A DNA stretch of 64,000 nt from Azohydromonas sediminis (GCF_003574675.1 NZ_QOAZ01000008.1:62001-126000), one strand, 5' to 3'; counted from the first letter of the stretch, positions 48,627-60,710 are shown. The notes: a model not told the origin generated them from the sequence alone. Numbers and translations: made by a program.

Positions 48627-49691
48627 TCAAGCGCCGAAGAGGTCGCCGGCGCCGGCGCGCGCCGGCGGCGCAAGGCCGAGGTGGCGGTACGCCGCCAGCG
48701 TGGCGACCCGCCCGCGCGGCGTGCGCTGCAGGTAGCCCTGCTGGATCAGGTACGGCTCGATGACGTCCTCGATCGTGCCGGGCTCCTCGCCGATCGCGGC
48801 GGCCACGTTGTCGAGGCCCACCGGCCCGCCGTCGAAGCGGTGCACGACGGCTTCGAGCAGCTTGCGGTCCATCACGTCGAAGCCCAGCGGGTCGACGTCG
48901 AGCAGCGCGAGTGCGGCGTCGGCGATCGGCGCGTCGATCAGTCCGCGGCCCTTCACGTCGGCGTAGTCGCGCACGCGGCGCAGCAGCCGGTTGGCGATGC
49001 GCGGCGTGCCGCGGCTGCGGCGCGCGATCTCCATCGCGCCGGCGGCGTCGATCGGCACGTCGAGCAGCGCGGCCGAGCGCGTGACGATGCGCGCGAGCTC
49101 GTCGGGCGTGTAGAACTCGAGACGCGCGACGATGCCGAAGCGGTCGCGCAGCGGGTTGGTCAGCATGCCGGCGCGCGTCGTGGCGCCCACCAGCGTGAAC
49201 GGCTGCAGGTCGAGCTTGATCGAGCGCGCCGCCGGGCCGTCGCCGATCATGATGTCGATCTGGTAGTCCTCGAGCGCGGGGTAGAGGATCTCCTCGACGA
49301 CCGGGCTCAGGCGGTGGATCTCGTCGATGAACAGCACGTCGTGGCGCTCGAGCCCGGTGAGGATCGCGGCCAAGTCCTTCGGTTTCTCGAGCACGGGGCC
49401 GCTGGTCTGCCGCAGGTTGACGCCGAGCTCGTGCGCGATGATGTGCGCGAGCGTCGTCTTGCCCAGCCCCGGCGGGCCGAACAGCAGCACGTGGTCGAGC
49501 GCCTCGCCGCGCTGGCGCGCCGCGCGCACGAAGATCTCGAGCTGCTCGCGCGCCTTGGCCTGGCCGACGTAGTCGGCCAGCGCCTTCGGGCGCAGCGCGC
49601 GCTCGAACGCCTCTTCGTTCGGCGACGCCGGTGTGCCACTGACGAGGCGGCGCGCGGCGGGCGCGGCGAAGTCGTCGGTCTGCAGGGCCAT
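48627..49691 (-). CDS. ruvB: Holliday junction branch-migration ATPase RuvB
   Basis: A 354-residue hexameric AAA+ motor that, with RuvA, drives branch migration at Holliday junctions. It has Walker [13 protein letters not shown], Walker B FIDEIHRL, sensor [11 protein letters not shown] and the arginine-finger region [15 protein letters not shown]. Length is normal. The start has no Shine-Dalgarno; a GATAAT hexamer lies only 5 nt upstream. ruvA is 1.3 kb upstream on the same strand, with two copper-related genes on the other strand between them. Confidence 0.97.
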   Translation of the reverse strand: MALQTDDFAAPAARRLVSGTPASPNEEAFERALRPKALADYVGQAKAREQLEIFVRAARQRGEALDHVLLFGPPGLGKTTLAHIIAHELGVNLRQTSGPVLEKPKDLAAILTGLERHDVLFIDEIHRLSPVVEEILYPALEDYQIDIMIGDGPAARSIKLDLQPFTLVGATTRAGMLTNPLRDRFGIVARLEFYTPDELARIVTRSAALLDVPIDAAGAMEIARRSRGTPRIANRLLRRVRDYADVKGRGLIDAPIADAALALLDVDPLGFDVMDRKLLEAVVHRFDGGPVGLDNVAAAIGEEPGTIEDVIEPYLIQQGYLQRTPRGRVATLAAYRHLGLAPPARAGAGDLFGA

Positions 49692-49696
49692 GGGGC

Positions 49697-49702
49697 ATTA
49701 TC
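49697..49702 (-). promoter_or_regulatory. -10-like GATAAT for ruvB
   Basis: On the minus strand GATAAT ends 5 nt before the ruvB ATG, so transcription would start at or next to the start codon. It faces the divergent GATAAT at 49731-49736; the two are only 28 nt apart, so their -35 regions must overlap. Confidence 0.5.
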
Positions 49703-49730
49703 GCCAGCGGCTCGCCCGTGGCGGCGGACG

Positions 49731-49736
49731 GATAAT
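49731..49736 (+). promoter_or_regulatory. -10-like GATAAT for the DUF2946-like gene
   Basis: GATAAT ends 6 nt before the ATG at 49743, with no ribosome-binding site. This is a second leaderless-type start, back to back with that of ruvB. Confidence 0.5.
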
Positions 49737-49742
49737 CGAGCC

Positions 49743-50123
49743 ATGTCGTCGGCTGGCCGCACCCGCACGCGTCGCCGCGCGATCGTCGCGCTGGTCGCGG
49801 CGTGGGCGCTCGCCGTGCTGCCGGCGCTGTCGCAGGCGCTGGCCGCAATCGCCGGCGAGCGCGCGTGGGCCGAGGTGTGCACCGCGCAGGGCGCGCGCTG
49901 GGTGCCGGTCGGCGACACGGCTTCGGACGAGGCCGGCCGCACCGCGCCCGCGTGCGCCTGGTGCGTCGCGTCGGCGTGCGGGCCGGCACTGCCGCCGCGT
50001 GCCGTCGCGTGGACCCCGGCGGCGCCGGGCGACGAGCCGCCCCCAGCCGTCGACGGGCCGGGCTCGTCGTTGCCGGCGTGGGTGCATCCGCATCCGCGCG
50101 GGCCGCCGTCGACGATCGCCTGA
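49743..50123 (+). CDS. DUF2946-like cysteine-containing exported protein
   Basis: A 126-residue protein with a basic N-terminus and one hydrophobic segment (about 13-36), then a short domain with CTAQGARWVPVGD and a CAWCVASAC cluster that fits DUF2946, a family usually found beside copper genes. The C-terminus is Pro/His-rich. It precedes a PCu(A)C copper chaperone by 94 nt, supporting a role in copper handling. The family assignment is by pattern only. Confidence 0.72.
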   Translation: MSSAGRTRTRRRAIVALVAAWALAVLPALSQALAAIAGERAWAEVCTAQGARWVPVGDTASDEAGRTAPACAWCVASACGPALPPRAVAWTPAAPGDEPPPAVDGPGSSLPAWVHPHPRGPPSTIA

Positions 50124-50217
50124 ACCCCGGCGCACCGCGATCGCGGTGCGCGATGGCGTGGTCGTGCCGCACGGCGGCGCGGCCGCGATACGCTCGATCG
50201 ACGACGGACTCCCGACC

Positions 50218-50703
50218 ATGACGAATTCTTTCCGCACACCGACCCTCCTGTGGCGCCCGCTCGTGGCAGCCGCACTCGCGCTGGCGGCCAGCGCGCCATT
50301 CGCCCAGACCCAGCTCAAGGACCCGTGGGTGCGCGCGACCGTCGCGCAGCAGAAGGCCACCGGCATGTTCGCGCAGATCACGTCCGCCACCGGCGGCCGC
50401 CTCGTCGAGGCGCGCTCGCCGGTGGCCGGCGTCGTCGAGATCCACGAGATGGTGATCGACGGCAACGTGATGAAGATGCGCGCGATCCCCGGGCTCGACC
50501 TCCCGGCGGGCAAGCCCGTCGAACTCAAGCCCGGCGGCTATCACGTGATGCTGATGGACCTGAGGCGGCCGCTGAACGAGGGCGACACCGTGCCGGTGAC
50601 GCTCGTCGTCGAAGGCCGTGACGGCAAGCGCGAGACGATCGACGTGCAGGCGCCGGTGCGCCCGCTCGGCGCCGCGATGCCGCCGGCCCACGGCAAGCAC
50701 TGA
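50218..50703 (+). CDS. PCu(A)C periplasmic copper chaperone
   Basis: A 161-residue exported copper chaperone that supplies copper to cytochrome oxidase or related enzymes. Residues 1-30 form a signal peptide ending PFAQT. The motif H(M)X10MX21HXM fits exactly: His76, Met87, His109 and Met111. The C-terminal HGKH may add a weak site. It is paired with the DUF2946-like gene, and both are inserted between ruvB and ruvA on the opposite strand. Confidence 0.92.
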   Translation: MTNSFRTPTLLWRPLVAAALALAASAPFAQTQLKDPWVRATVAQQKATGMFAQITSATGGRLVEARSPVAGVVEIHEMVIDGNVMKMRAIPGLDLPAGKPVELKPGGYHVMLMDLRRPLNEGDTVPVTLVVEGRDGKRETIDVQAPVRPLGAAMPPAHGKH

Positions 50704-50726
50704 CCGCCGCGGCTCCAGGCCTGCCG

Positions 50727-50783
50727 GCGCAGGCTTGGACGGCGGTCAGGCCCGGGTCGTCCCCGGCCCGGGCGGGCAGCCGC
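50727..50783. repeat. Intergenic 57-bp direct repeat, copy 1
   Basis: It contains GACGGCGGTCAGGCCCGGGT and, after a short loop, GGCCCGGGCGGGCAGCCGC, so each copy can fold with CCCGGG pairing to CCCGGG. It differs from copy 2 (50875-50931) by about four bases. It lies behind the copper chaperone and may end that transcript, although no U-run is present. Confidence 0.8.
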
Positions 50784-50874
50784 CGCTCCTGGCCTCCCGC
50801 CGGCCGCGAGACGCAGCCGGCCCTCGCCCGGTCCACGCACGCGCAGGCGGGCGTGGAGCCGCCGGGCTCGGCCT

Positions 50875-50931
50875 GCGCAGGCCTGGACGGCGGTCAGGCC
50901 CGGGTCGTTCTTGGCCCGGGCGGGCAGCCGC
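50875..50931. repeat. Intergenic 57-bp direct repeat, copy 2
   Basis: Second copy, 148 nt after the first and ending 10 nt before the ruvA stop at 50942. The spacer between copies is itself rich in short inverted repeats such as TCCACGC / GCGTGGA. No coding sequence is credible in this 238-nt region. Confidence 0.8.
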
Positions 50932-50941
50932 GGCGCGCGGT

Positions 50942-51514
50942 CTACCGGTTCAGCGCCTTCAGCGCCAGCTTGATGCCGTCGGCGACGCCGACGTCGGCCG
51001 GCAGCGCCTTCAGCGCCGCGCTGGCCTCGCGTTCGCTGTAGCCGAGCGCGACGAGGGCCTGCACGATGTCGGCCTGCGCGTCGCTCACCGTACCGGCCGG
51101 CGCCGGGACCTCGGGCGCGAGCTTGTCCTTGAGTTCGAGCAGCAGCCGCTCGGCCGTCTTCTTGCCGATGCCCGGCACCTTGACCAGCCGCGCACTGCTC
51201 TGCGCGGCCACCGCCTGCGCCAGCTCGGCCACGCTCAAGCCCGACAGGATCGCCAGCGCCGTGCGCGGTCCGACGCCGCTGATGCGCACCAGCTGGCGGA
51301 ACGTCGCGCGCTCGTCGGCGCCGAGGAAACCGAACAGCACCTGCGCGTCCTCGCGCACGACGAAGTGCGTCAGCAGCGTGACGCGCTCGCCGACCGGGGG
51401 CAGGTTGAAAAACGTGCTCATCGGCACGTCGACCTCGTAGCCGACGCCACCGACATCGACGAGCACCGTCGGTGGCGACTTCTCGACGAGCGTGCCCGAC
51501 AGGCGCCCGATCAT
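50942..51514 (-). CDS. ruvA: Holliday junction DNA-binding protein RuvA
   Basis: A 190-residue tetramer-forming protein that binds four-way junctions and loads RuvB. It has the OB-fold start [12 protein letters not shown], the helix-hairpin-helix motifs [19 protein letters not shown] and [19 protein letters not shown], and a C-terminal domain III ([12 protein letters not shown]) that contacts RuvB. It follows the response-regulator gene by 10 nt on the same strand, so it may be the last gene of that operon. Confidence 0.97.
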   Translation of the reverse strand: MIGRLSGTLVEKSPPTVLVDVGGVGYEVDVPMSTFFNLPPVGERVTLLTHFVVREDAQVLFGFLGADERATFRQLVRISGVGPRTALAILSGLSVAELAQAVAAQSSARLVKVPGIGKKTAERLLLELKDKLAPEVPAPAGTVSDAQADIVQALVALGYSEREASAALKALPADVGVADGIKLALKALNR

Positions 51515-51524
51515 CGGCGCGCGC

Positions 51525-52172
51525 TCACCGGCGGCCGAACAGGCCCAGCCGCTGCGCCTCGAGCGCGGCCTCGGCGCGCGAGCTCACGTTGAGCTTGCGG
51601 TAGATCTGCTTGACGTAGTCGGCTATCGTGTGCCGCGACAGGTTCAGCTGCTGGCCGATCTCGGGCAGCGTGAAACCCTTGGCGACGCGCAGCAGCACCT
51701 CGTTCTCGCGCTCGGTCAGCTGCACGTGCGGCATCAGCGGCGCCGGGCGTGCCTGCGCGGCGAAATGCGCGATCACCTTGCGCGCGATCGACGGCGACAG
51801 CGGCGGCTCGCCCTGGCTGATGCGCTCGAGCTGCACCTTGATCAGCTCGCGCGCCTGCTCCTTGAGGATGTAGCCGTAGGCGCCGGCCTGCAGCGCCGGG
51901 AACAGGTGGTCGTCGTCGTCGTGGATCGACACGACGACCGACTGCGCGTCGGGCTGCTGTTCGCGCAACGCGGCGATCACGTCGACGCCCGAGCCGTCGG
52001 GCAGGCCGAGGTCGATCAGCGCGAGGTCGAAGCGCACGGCCGACACCAGCGACAGCGCGTCGTGCACGCGCGCAGCCTCCGAGATGTCGGCCTGCGGAAA
52101 CACTTCGAGCAGCAGGTCGCGCAGCCAGCTGCGGATCTGCGGCAGGTCTTCGAGCAGCAGGATGGTCTTCAT
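51525..52172 (-). CDS. NarL/LuxR-type response regulator
   Basis: A 215-residue regulator with a receiver domain (phospho-acceptor Asp54 in [12 protein letters not shown]) and a C-terminal LuxR helix-turn-helix ([20 protein letters not shown], then [16 protein letters not shown]). ATG at 52172 gives the usual MKTILLLED start. It follows the sensor kinase by 46 nt and should be its partner. Target genes cannot be inferred. Confidence 0.92.
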   Translation of the reverse strand: MKTILLLEDLPQIRSWLRDLLLEVFPQADISEAARVHDALSLVSAVRFDLALIDLGLPDGSGVDVIAALREQQPDAQSVVVSIHDDDDHLFPALQAGAYGYILKEQARELIKVQLERISQGEPPLSPSIARKVIAHFAAQARPAPLMPHVQLTERENEVLLRVAKGFTLPEIGQQLNLSRHTIADYVKQIYRKLNVSSRAEAALEAQRLGLFGRR

Positions 52173-52218
52173 CGACGCGCCCCCTCGGGCAACGAATCGC
52201 AACGATCGTAGCAGTGGC

Positions 52219-54123
52219 TCACGCCGCGGCAGCGGACGTCGCGAGCGGAAGCGTGAGGCGAATCACGGTTCCGTAGCCCGGGCCCGACTCGACGAGGCAC
52301 TGGCCCTGCATCTGCTTGGCGCGGTGCTTCATGCTCGCCATGCCGTGACCGCGGTCGAGCCGCCCGTCGAGCTCGAGCGGGATGCCGCTGCCGTTGTCCT
52401 GGATCGTCAGCTCGAACTGGCCGCCGTCGACCGCGACGCGCACCGCGCAGTGTGACGCGCCGCTGTGTTTGATGATGTTGTTGACGGCCTCGCGCAGGAT
52501 GCGCGTGGTCTGCACGTACACACGCGCCGACAGCGTGTGGTCGCCGTCCTCGACGGCGGTCGACCAGTCGGCCTCGATGCCCGTCTGCGCCAGCCGCGAG
52601 ACGACCTCGGCGCGCCAGTCGCCCAGCGCATCGAGCAGCCGCACCGGCTTGCCGGTCAGGCCGCGCACCGACAGGCGCATCTCCTCGAGCGCTTCGCGCG
52701 CCAGCGCTGAGATGCGGTCGTTGTCGCTGGTGTGCACGATCGTCAGCAGCTTGGCGCCGAGGTCGTCGTGCAGGTCGGCGGCGATGCGCTTGCGCTCCTG
52801 CTGCGTGACCTGCTCGACGCGCAGCTCGGCGAGCTGCGCGTAGTTGCGCTCGATCTGCGCGGCGGCCTCGCGCACGCGCGCCTCGAGCGTCTGGCGGTCG
52901 GCTTCGGCGGCGTGCAGCGCGCGGCCGTGCTCGCGCATCAGGTACAGCCCCATCGCGACGATGGCCGCCGGCAGCAGCGCGTGCGACAGCACCTGCCAGC
53001 GGTCGGCGAGCGCGCGCTGCTGCGCGACGAACTCGAGCCCCACGAGCGCGAGCGCGCCGAGCAGCAGCACGGCCATCGGCACGAAGCGCTCGCGCCGGTG
53101 GTGCCACAGCGTCCACAGGTGCCAGCCGATCGCGGCGGCGGCCTCGGCGACGAACAGCGCGTACCAGCCGCTGGCCACCGGGTGCAGCCGCTCGGGGCCG
53201 GCGAGCAGCAGCGTCGGCGGCACGACGACGCACTGCACGTACAGCGCTGTGTCGACCCAGCGCCCCTGCACGCCGCCGGCGTAGCGCAGCACGAACAGCA
53301 CGCCGGCGAGCACGACGAGCGGTATGAAGGACACGAGCAGCACGTCGGCCGCGTGGCCCGACAGCGGCAGGTCGGTCCACCACAGCCGCGCACCGACGAC
53401 GCCCCAGCCGATCGCGAACGCGCCGAAGTACGCCAGGTGGCTGTGTGCGCGCTTGAGGCCGCCGATCAGCAGCATGAACACGCCCACCAGCACCAGCATC
53501 GCGCTCGTCGTCTGCGGCAGCGTCACGTTGAGCAGGCGCCGTCGCGCATGCACCGGCGCGAGCTCGGCGTACAGCCCGAGCTGCATCGCCGACAGACCAC
53601 CGGCGCGCTGGCGCGACGCGACGGCAGCCAGCGGCTCGCCGACGACCTTGACGTCGACGGTGTTGACCCCGGGGCGCATCAGCGCCGACGGCAGCGCGAC
53701 GAGCTGCGGGTGCTGGCACTGGCGCGTGTACGGCTCGACGAGGCGCCCGCCCACGTGCACGCGCTGGCCGTTGAGCTGCACCTCGAGCGTCGAGCACGCG
53801 CGCTCGACGTACAGCGCGAACAGCTCGCCGCTCGCCTCGACGCCGCGCGCGTCGAATGCGACGCGGTACCACACCGGGCCGCGCGTGCCGGGGCGCGAGC
53901 GCGACCACTCGTCGGGCAGCGGCACCCGCTGCGTCGCGGCGTCTTCGGGAAAGCGCGCCGTGTCGCCGACCGCACTCAGCGCCTCGTACACGTCGAGTCG
54001 CTGCTGCGCGCGCGCGGTCGTGCACAGCACGGCGAGCATCAGCAGCACCAGCAGCGTGGCAGCGGCCATCGCGCGCCGCGCGCCAGCGGCACGCCGCAGG
54101 GCAGGGGCGCATGCGAAAGCCAT
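52219..54123 (-). CDS. 7TM sensor histidine kinase (HisKA_3 type)
   Basis: A 634-residue kinase. After a signal sequence (to about residue 39), an extracellular jelly-roll of 7TMR-DISM type (about 45-190) is followed by seven hydrophobic segments (about 205-415). Then comes a coiled coil and the dimerisation motif [17 protein letters not shown] with phospho-acceptor His452, and a HATPase_c domain with [13 protein letters not shown] and DNGSGIPLE. It pairs with the NarL-type regulator downstream. The jelly-roll suggests a carbohydrate or other small extracellular ligand (inference). Confidence 0.9.
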   Translation of the reverse strand: MAFACAPALRRAAGARRAMAAATLLVLLMLAVLCTTARAQQRLDVYEALSAVGDTARFPEDAATQRVPLPDEWSRSRPGTRGPVWYRVAFDARGVEASGELFALYVERACSTLEVQLNGQRVHVGGRLVEPYTRQCQHPQLVALPSALMRPGVNTVDVKVVGEPLAAVASRQRAGGLSAMQLGLYAELAPVHARRRLLNVTLPQTTSAMLVLVGVFMLLIGGLKRAHSHLAYFGAFAIGWGVVGARLWWTDLPLSGHAADVLLVSFIPLVVLAGVLFVLRYAGGVQGRWVDTALYVQCVVVPPTLLLAGPERLHPVASGWYALFVAEAAAAIGWHLWTLWHHRRERFVPMAVLLLGALALVGLEFVAQQRALADRWQVLSHALLPAAIVAMGLYLMREHGRALHAAEADRQTLEARVREAAAQIERNYAQLAELRVEQVTQQERKRIAADLHDDLGAKLLTIVHTSDNDRISALAREALEEMRLSVRGLTGKPVRLLDALGDWRAEVVSRLAQTGIEADWSTAVEDGDHTLSARVYVQTTRILREAVNNIIKHSGASHCAVRVAVDGGQFELTIQDNGSGIPLELDGRLDRGHGMASMKHRAKQMQGQCLVESGPGYGTVIRLTLPLATSAAAA

Positions 54124-54132
54124 CGGCGCGCG

Positions 54133-54138
54133 ATTGTG
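54133..54138 (-). promoter_or_regulatory. -10-like CACAAT for the sensor kinase gene
   Basis: On the minus strand CACAAT lies 9 nt before the ATG at 54123. No ribosome-binding site is seen. It is another case of a -10-like hexamer next to a start codon. The facing phoH gene has GACAAT at 54190-54195 with a leader of about 24 nt. Confidence 0.35.
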
Positions 54139-54225
54139 CGTCACGCGCCGGTGCGCCCGGCGCCCGCGCCGCCGAAGCGGCGCGGGCGCGACAATGCACG
54201 CTTCGCGCGTCCCGCTTCCTGCCGC

Positions 54226-55253
<1,028 letters not shown>

Positions 55254-55257
<4 letters not shown>

Positions 55258-55814
55258 AGCCCGGTCTCACGCTCGCGCTGCAGCAGCCCGACGGCCGCCA
55301 CCGCGCGCTGCTGCCGCGCCACCGCGTGGCACGCTGGATCCGCGCCGCGCTCGACGCGCCGGGCGAGATCACGGTGCGCATCGTCGGCGAAGAGGAAGGC
55401 CGGCGGCTGAACCGCGAGTTTCGCGGCAAGGACTACGCGACCAACGTGCTGACCTTCGACTACGCGCGCGCGCCCGTCGTGCACGCCGACCTCGTGCTGT
55501 GCGCGCCGGTCGTCGAGCGTGAAGCCGCTGCGCTCGGGCTGCCGGTGGCCGACCACTACGCGCACCTGCTCGTGCACGGCACGCTGCACGCGCAAGGCTA
55601 CGACCACGAGCGCGGCGCGCGCGACGCCGCCGTCATGGAAGCGCGCGAGCGCGCGATCCTGCACGCGCTCGGCCTACACGACCCCTACCCCGATCGCGGC
55701 CCCCTCGTCAGCGCCGCGCCGGCCACAGCACCGACGCGATCGCGGCGACCATCAGCGCCGCCGCCGCGCCGTCCTGCCAGTGCAGCACCTCGCCCAGCGC
55801 GAGCGCGCCGCTGA
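55254..55814 (+). CDS. ybeY: Endoribonuclease YbeY with antisense-overlapping tail
   Basis: A 186-residue metal-dependent endoribonuclease for 16S rRNA 3'-end maturation and 70S quality control. The zinc motif [11 protein letters not shown] gives His108, His112 and His118. [17 protein letters not shown] is also typical. The conserved domain ends near residue 145; the last 35 residues (152-186) are Arg/Pro/Ala-rich and encoded opposite the 3' end of the converging permease gene, a 107-nt overlap. Usual family length is 150-170. The GTG start is coupled to ybeZ. No ybeX/corC follows. Confidence 0.92.
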
Positions 55815-56583
55815 CGGTGCCCAGCACCGGGATCATCATCACCGACAAGGTGGAGGCCACCGGCGGCAGCGAGCGCGCGAGCGTGAACCACGCGGCGTGC
55901 GCGAAGCCGAAGATCAGCACCGCGTTGTAGACGATCGCACCGGTGGCGGCGGCGTTCGGCGCGTGCCACTGCCCGCGCTCGACGAGGGCCGCCGCCGCCA
56001 GCATCACGACGGTGGTCACCGCCGTCATCCAGAACGACAGCGTCAGCGTCGGCAGCGCGATCGCGGTGCGCCGCAGCTGCTGCGTGCCCAGCGCCCAGCA
56101 CGCGGCGGCCACCAGCATCACCGACGCGGCCAGCGGCGCGCCGGCGACGCGGTCGAACTCGTGCCACAGCAGCAGCACGACGCCCAGCGCCGCCGCGGCC
56201 ACACCGGCGGCCTGGCGCGGGCGCAGCCGCTCGCCGAAGAGGGCTGCGCCGAGCAGCGCCGAGAACACCGGCATCGTGTAGCCGAGGATCGCCGCGCGTC
56301 CCGAGCTCAGGTGCGGCACCGACAGGATCACCAGCAGGTGCCACACGACCATGTTGGTGAGCGTCAGCACCGCGAGCTCGCGCCAGTGCGCGCGCGGCAC
56401 GCGAAACGGCACCTTCAGCCCCAGCAGCGCAACCGCGAGCACCGGCAGCCCGAGCAGCATCGACAGCGCGCGAAACGTCAGCGGCGGGTAGACGGTGACG
56501 CCGAGCTTCATCACGGGCCAGTTCAGGCCCCACGCGAGCGTCAGGCCGACGAGCAGCGCGAGCTGCGACGGCGCCAGCGTCAT
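55708..56583 (-). CDS. EamA (DMT) family permease
   Basis: A 291-residue ten-helix exporter of the drug/metabolite superfamily, with two EamA repeats. The first starts [19 protein letters not shown], and the second contains [17 protein letters not shown]. Substrates of such proteins are amino acids or metabolites and cannot be deduced. The ATG overlaps the corA stop by 4 nt; the 3' end lies under the ybeY tail. Confidence 0.9.
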   Translation of the reverse strand: MTLAPSQLALLVGLTLAWGLNWPVMKLGVTVYPPLTFRALSMLLGLPVLAVALLGLKVPFRVPRAHWRELAVLTLTNMVVWHLLVILSVPHLSSGRAAILGYTMPVFSALLGAALFGERLRPRQAAGVAAAALGVVLLLWHEFDRVAGAPLAASVMLVAAACWALGTQQLRRTAIALPTLTLSFWMTAVTTVVMLAAAALVERGQWHAPNAAATGAIVYNAVLIFGFAHAAWFTLARSLPPVASTLSVMMIPVLGTVSGALALGEVLHWQDGAAAALMVAAIASVLWPARR

Positions 56584-57664
56584 CGCGGCGTCGTGCCCAG
56601 GTAGCGCTTGCGCCAGAAGAACGCGACGAGGCCGATCGCGACCACGACCATCGTCCAGAACGCGAACCAGAAGCCCTCGGCGCTGTGGATCAGCGGCAGC
56701 GCATCGAAGTTCATGCCGAAGAAGCCGGTGATCAGGTTCAGCGGCAGGAAGATCGCGGTCAGCACGGTCAGCGTGCGCATGATGTTGTTGGTGCGGTGCC
56801 CGAGCGCCGAGAAGTGCATCTGCACCGCGGTCTCGATCGACTGCTCGAGCCGGCGCACGTGGCCGAGCACGCGCTCGATGTGTTCGAGCACGTCGCGCGA
56901 GCGCAGCCGCAGCAGTTCGCGCTCGCGCTGCGCCGCCTTGTCGGTCTCGGGCGGCCACTCGTCGAGCGCGTCGATCCACTCCTGCACTGCGCTCCTCTGG
57001 TCCTCGCAGGTGTCCTCGAGCAGGTGCAGGCGGTTGCGCGCATCGAGCAGCAGCGCCCAGTCGTCGAAGTGGCTGCGCGGGTTCAGCAGCTCGAGCTGCA
57101 GCTCGCCGAGCTGGCGCGCGAGCAGGCGGCGCAGCTCGAGGTAGCTGTCGACCATGTGGTTGACCATGCGCAGCATCAGCTCGGCCGGGCTGGTCGGCAG
57201 GCGCGCGGACGCGGCCTGGCCGCGCTGCGCCAGGCGCGTCGCAAAGTGGTCGCGCACCGCGCAGTCGGCCGGGTGCACGCTGACGAGGACGCGGTCGAAC
57301 ACCGCGAAGCCCACCGGGCTGGTGTCGATCGCCTCGAGGGCCTCGCGCGTGGCGCGCCGCGTGGGGCGCTTGCCGTCGGCGAGCACCGCGCTGCCGGGCG
57401 CGGCGGCGAGCCGCCGGAAGACGAGCAGGTCGTAGTCGAACGTGGTGTCGAAGTGGCTCGGCAGCTGGTTGTTCAGCAGGTCCGACACGTGCAGGTCGAC
57501 GAGCGACGCGCCGGTCCAGTGCTGCAGCCGCGCCTGGATCTCGGCGGCGTGCACCTCGAACTCGCGCCGCGCGCTGCCGACCCACACGAAGCCGGTGGCA
57601 GGCAGATCGGCCGGCAGCGCGTCGAGTTCGGTGAACTGGTCCGGCGTGACGTGGAAGACGCGCA

Positions 57665-57665
<1 letters not shown>
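56580..57665 (-). CDS. corA: CorA-family divalent cation transporter
   Basis: A 361-residue protein with a large cytoplasmic domain with long helices and two C-terminal membrane helices. The selectivity motif reads FGMNF (GMN), after TAIFLPLNLITGF. The short polar loop and the basic end [13 protein letters not shown] are typical. It transports Mg2+ or possibly Zn2+, Co2+ or Ni2+. It shares one base with the hemB stop, so hemB-corA-eamA form an operon. HemB here is of the magnesium type, which may make the pairing meaningful (inference). Confidence 0.9.
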
Positions 57666-59204
<1,539 letters not shown>

Positions 59205-59232
59205 GACTGCCGCCCGGCCACCGTCGACGGTC

Positions 59233-60345
59233 ATGACGCGCGCGCGCAGCTCGGCCACGTGGCTGGTGCTGGCGTTCGCCCTCGTCGTCGTCTACGCGAG
59301 CCTGTTCCCGTTCGCCGGCTGGCGCGTGCCGCCGGGCGGCGTCGCGACGTGGCTGTGGCTGCCGTGGCCGGCGTGGTTCCCGCGCTTCGACATCGTCTCG
59401 AACCTGCTGGGCTACCTGCCGCTCGGCTTGCTGGCCTATGTCGCCGCGGTGCGCAGCGGCTGGCGTGCGGGCGCGGCCTTCGCCGCCGCGGTGGGGGCTG
59501 CAACGCTGCTGTCGTACACGCTCGAGGTGCTGCAGCAGTTCCTGCCGGCGCGCGTGCCGTCGCTGCTCGACCTCGCGCTCAACGCCGCCGGCGCGACGCT
59601 GGGCGCGCTCGCCGGCACCGCACTGCACGCCATCGGCGCGCTCGAGCGCTGGCAGTCGTGGCGCGACCGCTGGTTCGTGCGCGAGAGCGCCGGCGCGATC
59701 GCGCTGCTGCTGTTGTGGCCGCTGGGGCTGCTGTTCCCGACGCCGGTGCCGCTGGGCGTCGGGCAGGTGTGGGACGAGGCGCGTGGGTGGGCGCTGGCCG
59801 CGCTCGCGGGCACACCGTGGTTCGAGCCGGCGCAGGCCTTCCTCGCGCCGCCGTCGGCGCCGGTACCGCGGCCGAGCCTGATCGTCGAGGCGGTGGCCGT
59901 GGCGCTCGGCCTGCTCGTGCCCTGCCTGATCGCCTACACCGTGACGCACCCGGGGGTGCGCCGGCTGGTGCTGGCCGCCGGTGCCGCCGCCGTCGCGGTG
60001 GGCACGATGACGCTGGCCAGCGCGATGAACTACGGGCCCGACAACGCGCTCGCGTGGTGGACGCCGGCGGTCGGCCCCGGTCTGGTCGGCGGCCTGGCCG
60101 CTGCGGTGCTGTGCCTGCCGCTGGGCCGGCGGCGCGTGGCCGGCGTCGCGCTGGTCGCGCTGACGGCGCTGGTGGCCATCGTCGCGATGGCGCCGACCGA
60201 CGCCTACTACGCGCTCAACCTGCAAGGCTGGCAGCAGGGCCGCTTCATCCGCTTCCACGGGCTCGCGCAGTGGGTCGGCTGGTTCTGGCCCTACGTCGCG
60301 ATGGGCTGGCTGCTGTCGCGGCTGGGCCGTGCCGGCGCGGCCTGA
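59233..60345 (+). CDS. VanZ family membrane protein
   Basis: A 370-residue membrane protein with about nine helices. The N-terminal third carries the VanZ pattern: VVVYASLFPFAGWR, FDIVSNLLGYLPLG, then YTLEVLQQFLPARVPSLLDL and NAAGATLGAL. VanZ domains are found in teicoplanin resistance and in many proteins of unknown role. The C-terminal two-thirds are hydrophobic and less conserved. It lies 28 nt after hemJ. Function unknown. Confidence 0.85.
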   Translation: MTRARSSATWLVLAFALVVVYASLFPFAGWRVPPGGVATWLWLPWPAWFPRFDIVSNLLGYLPLGLLAYVAAVRSGWRAGAAFAAAVGAATLLSYTLEVLQQFLPARVPSLLDLALNAAGATLGALAGTALHAIGALERWQSWRDRWFVRESAGAIALLLLWPLGLLFPTPVPLGVGQVWDEARGWALAALAGTPWFEPAQAFLAPPSAPVPRPSLIVEAVAVALGLLVPCLIAYTVTHPGVRRLVLAAGAAAVAVGTMTLASAMNYGPDNALAWWTPAVGPGLVGGLAAAVLCLPLGRRRVAGVALVALTALVAIVAMAPTDAYYALNLQGWQQGRFIRFHGLAQWVGWFWPYVAMGWLLSRLGRAGAA

Positions 60346-60366
60346 GGGGCCGGTGCACCCGCTGCC

Positions 60367-60372
60367 TACAAT
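60367..60372 (+). promoter_or_regulatory. -10-like TACAAT for the ferredoxin gene
   Basis: TACAAT ends 7 nt before the ATG at 60380. It overlaps another ATG at 60371, which argues that 60380 is the real start. No ribosome-binding site is present. Confidence 0.5.
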
Positions 60373-60379
60373 GGCGGCG

Positions 60380-60706
60380 ATGAGCTACTACGCGCGTCAC
60401 ATCTTCTTCTGCCTGAACGAGCGCGAAGGCGGCGAGGCGTGCTGCGCGCAGCACGGCGCGCAGGCCGCGTTCGAGCACTGCAAGGCGCGCGCGAAGGCCG
60501 AGGGTTTGCTCGGCCCCGGCCACGTGCGCGTCAACCGCGCCGGCTGCCTCGACCGCTGCGCCGGCGGCCCGGTGGCGGTCGTCTACCCCGAGGCGGTGTG
60601 GTACCACTACGTCGACCTCGACGACATCGACGAGATCGTCGAGTCGCACCTGAAGCACGGCCGCGTCGTCGAGCGCTTGCTGCTGCCGCCCGACGTCGGG
60701 CGCTGA
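60380..60706 (+). CDS. Thioredoxin-like [2Fe-2S] ferredoxin
   Basis: A 108-residue cytosolic protein of the NuoE-like / Shethna-type ferredoxin fold. Cluster ligands are probably Cys11 (FFCLNE), Cys21 or Cys22 (GEACC), Cys56 and Cys60 (GCLDRCAGGP). PVAVVYPEAVWYHYVD is a family hallmark. ATG at 60371 is the alternative start but lies inside the -10 hexamer. The alpha/beta hydrolase gene starts 4 nt downstream; the pair is common in betaproteobacteria. The redox partner is unknown. Confidence 0.9.
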   Translation: MSYYARHIFFCLNEREGGEACCAQHGAQAAFEHCKARAKAEGLLGPGHVRVNRAGCLDRCAGGPVAVVYPEAVWYHYVDLDDIDEIVESHLKHGRVVERLLLPPDVGR

Positions 60707-60710
60707 ACCG

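Noticed and set aside
50618-51592. A 324-codon plus-strand open frame over the repeats and ruvA
   Set aside because: Made mostly of Arg/Gly/Ala and repeat-derived residues, opposite the certain ruvA gene.
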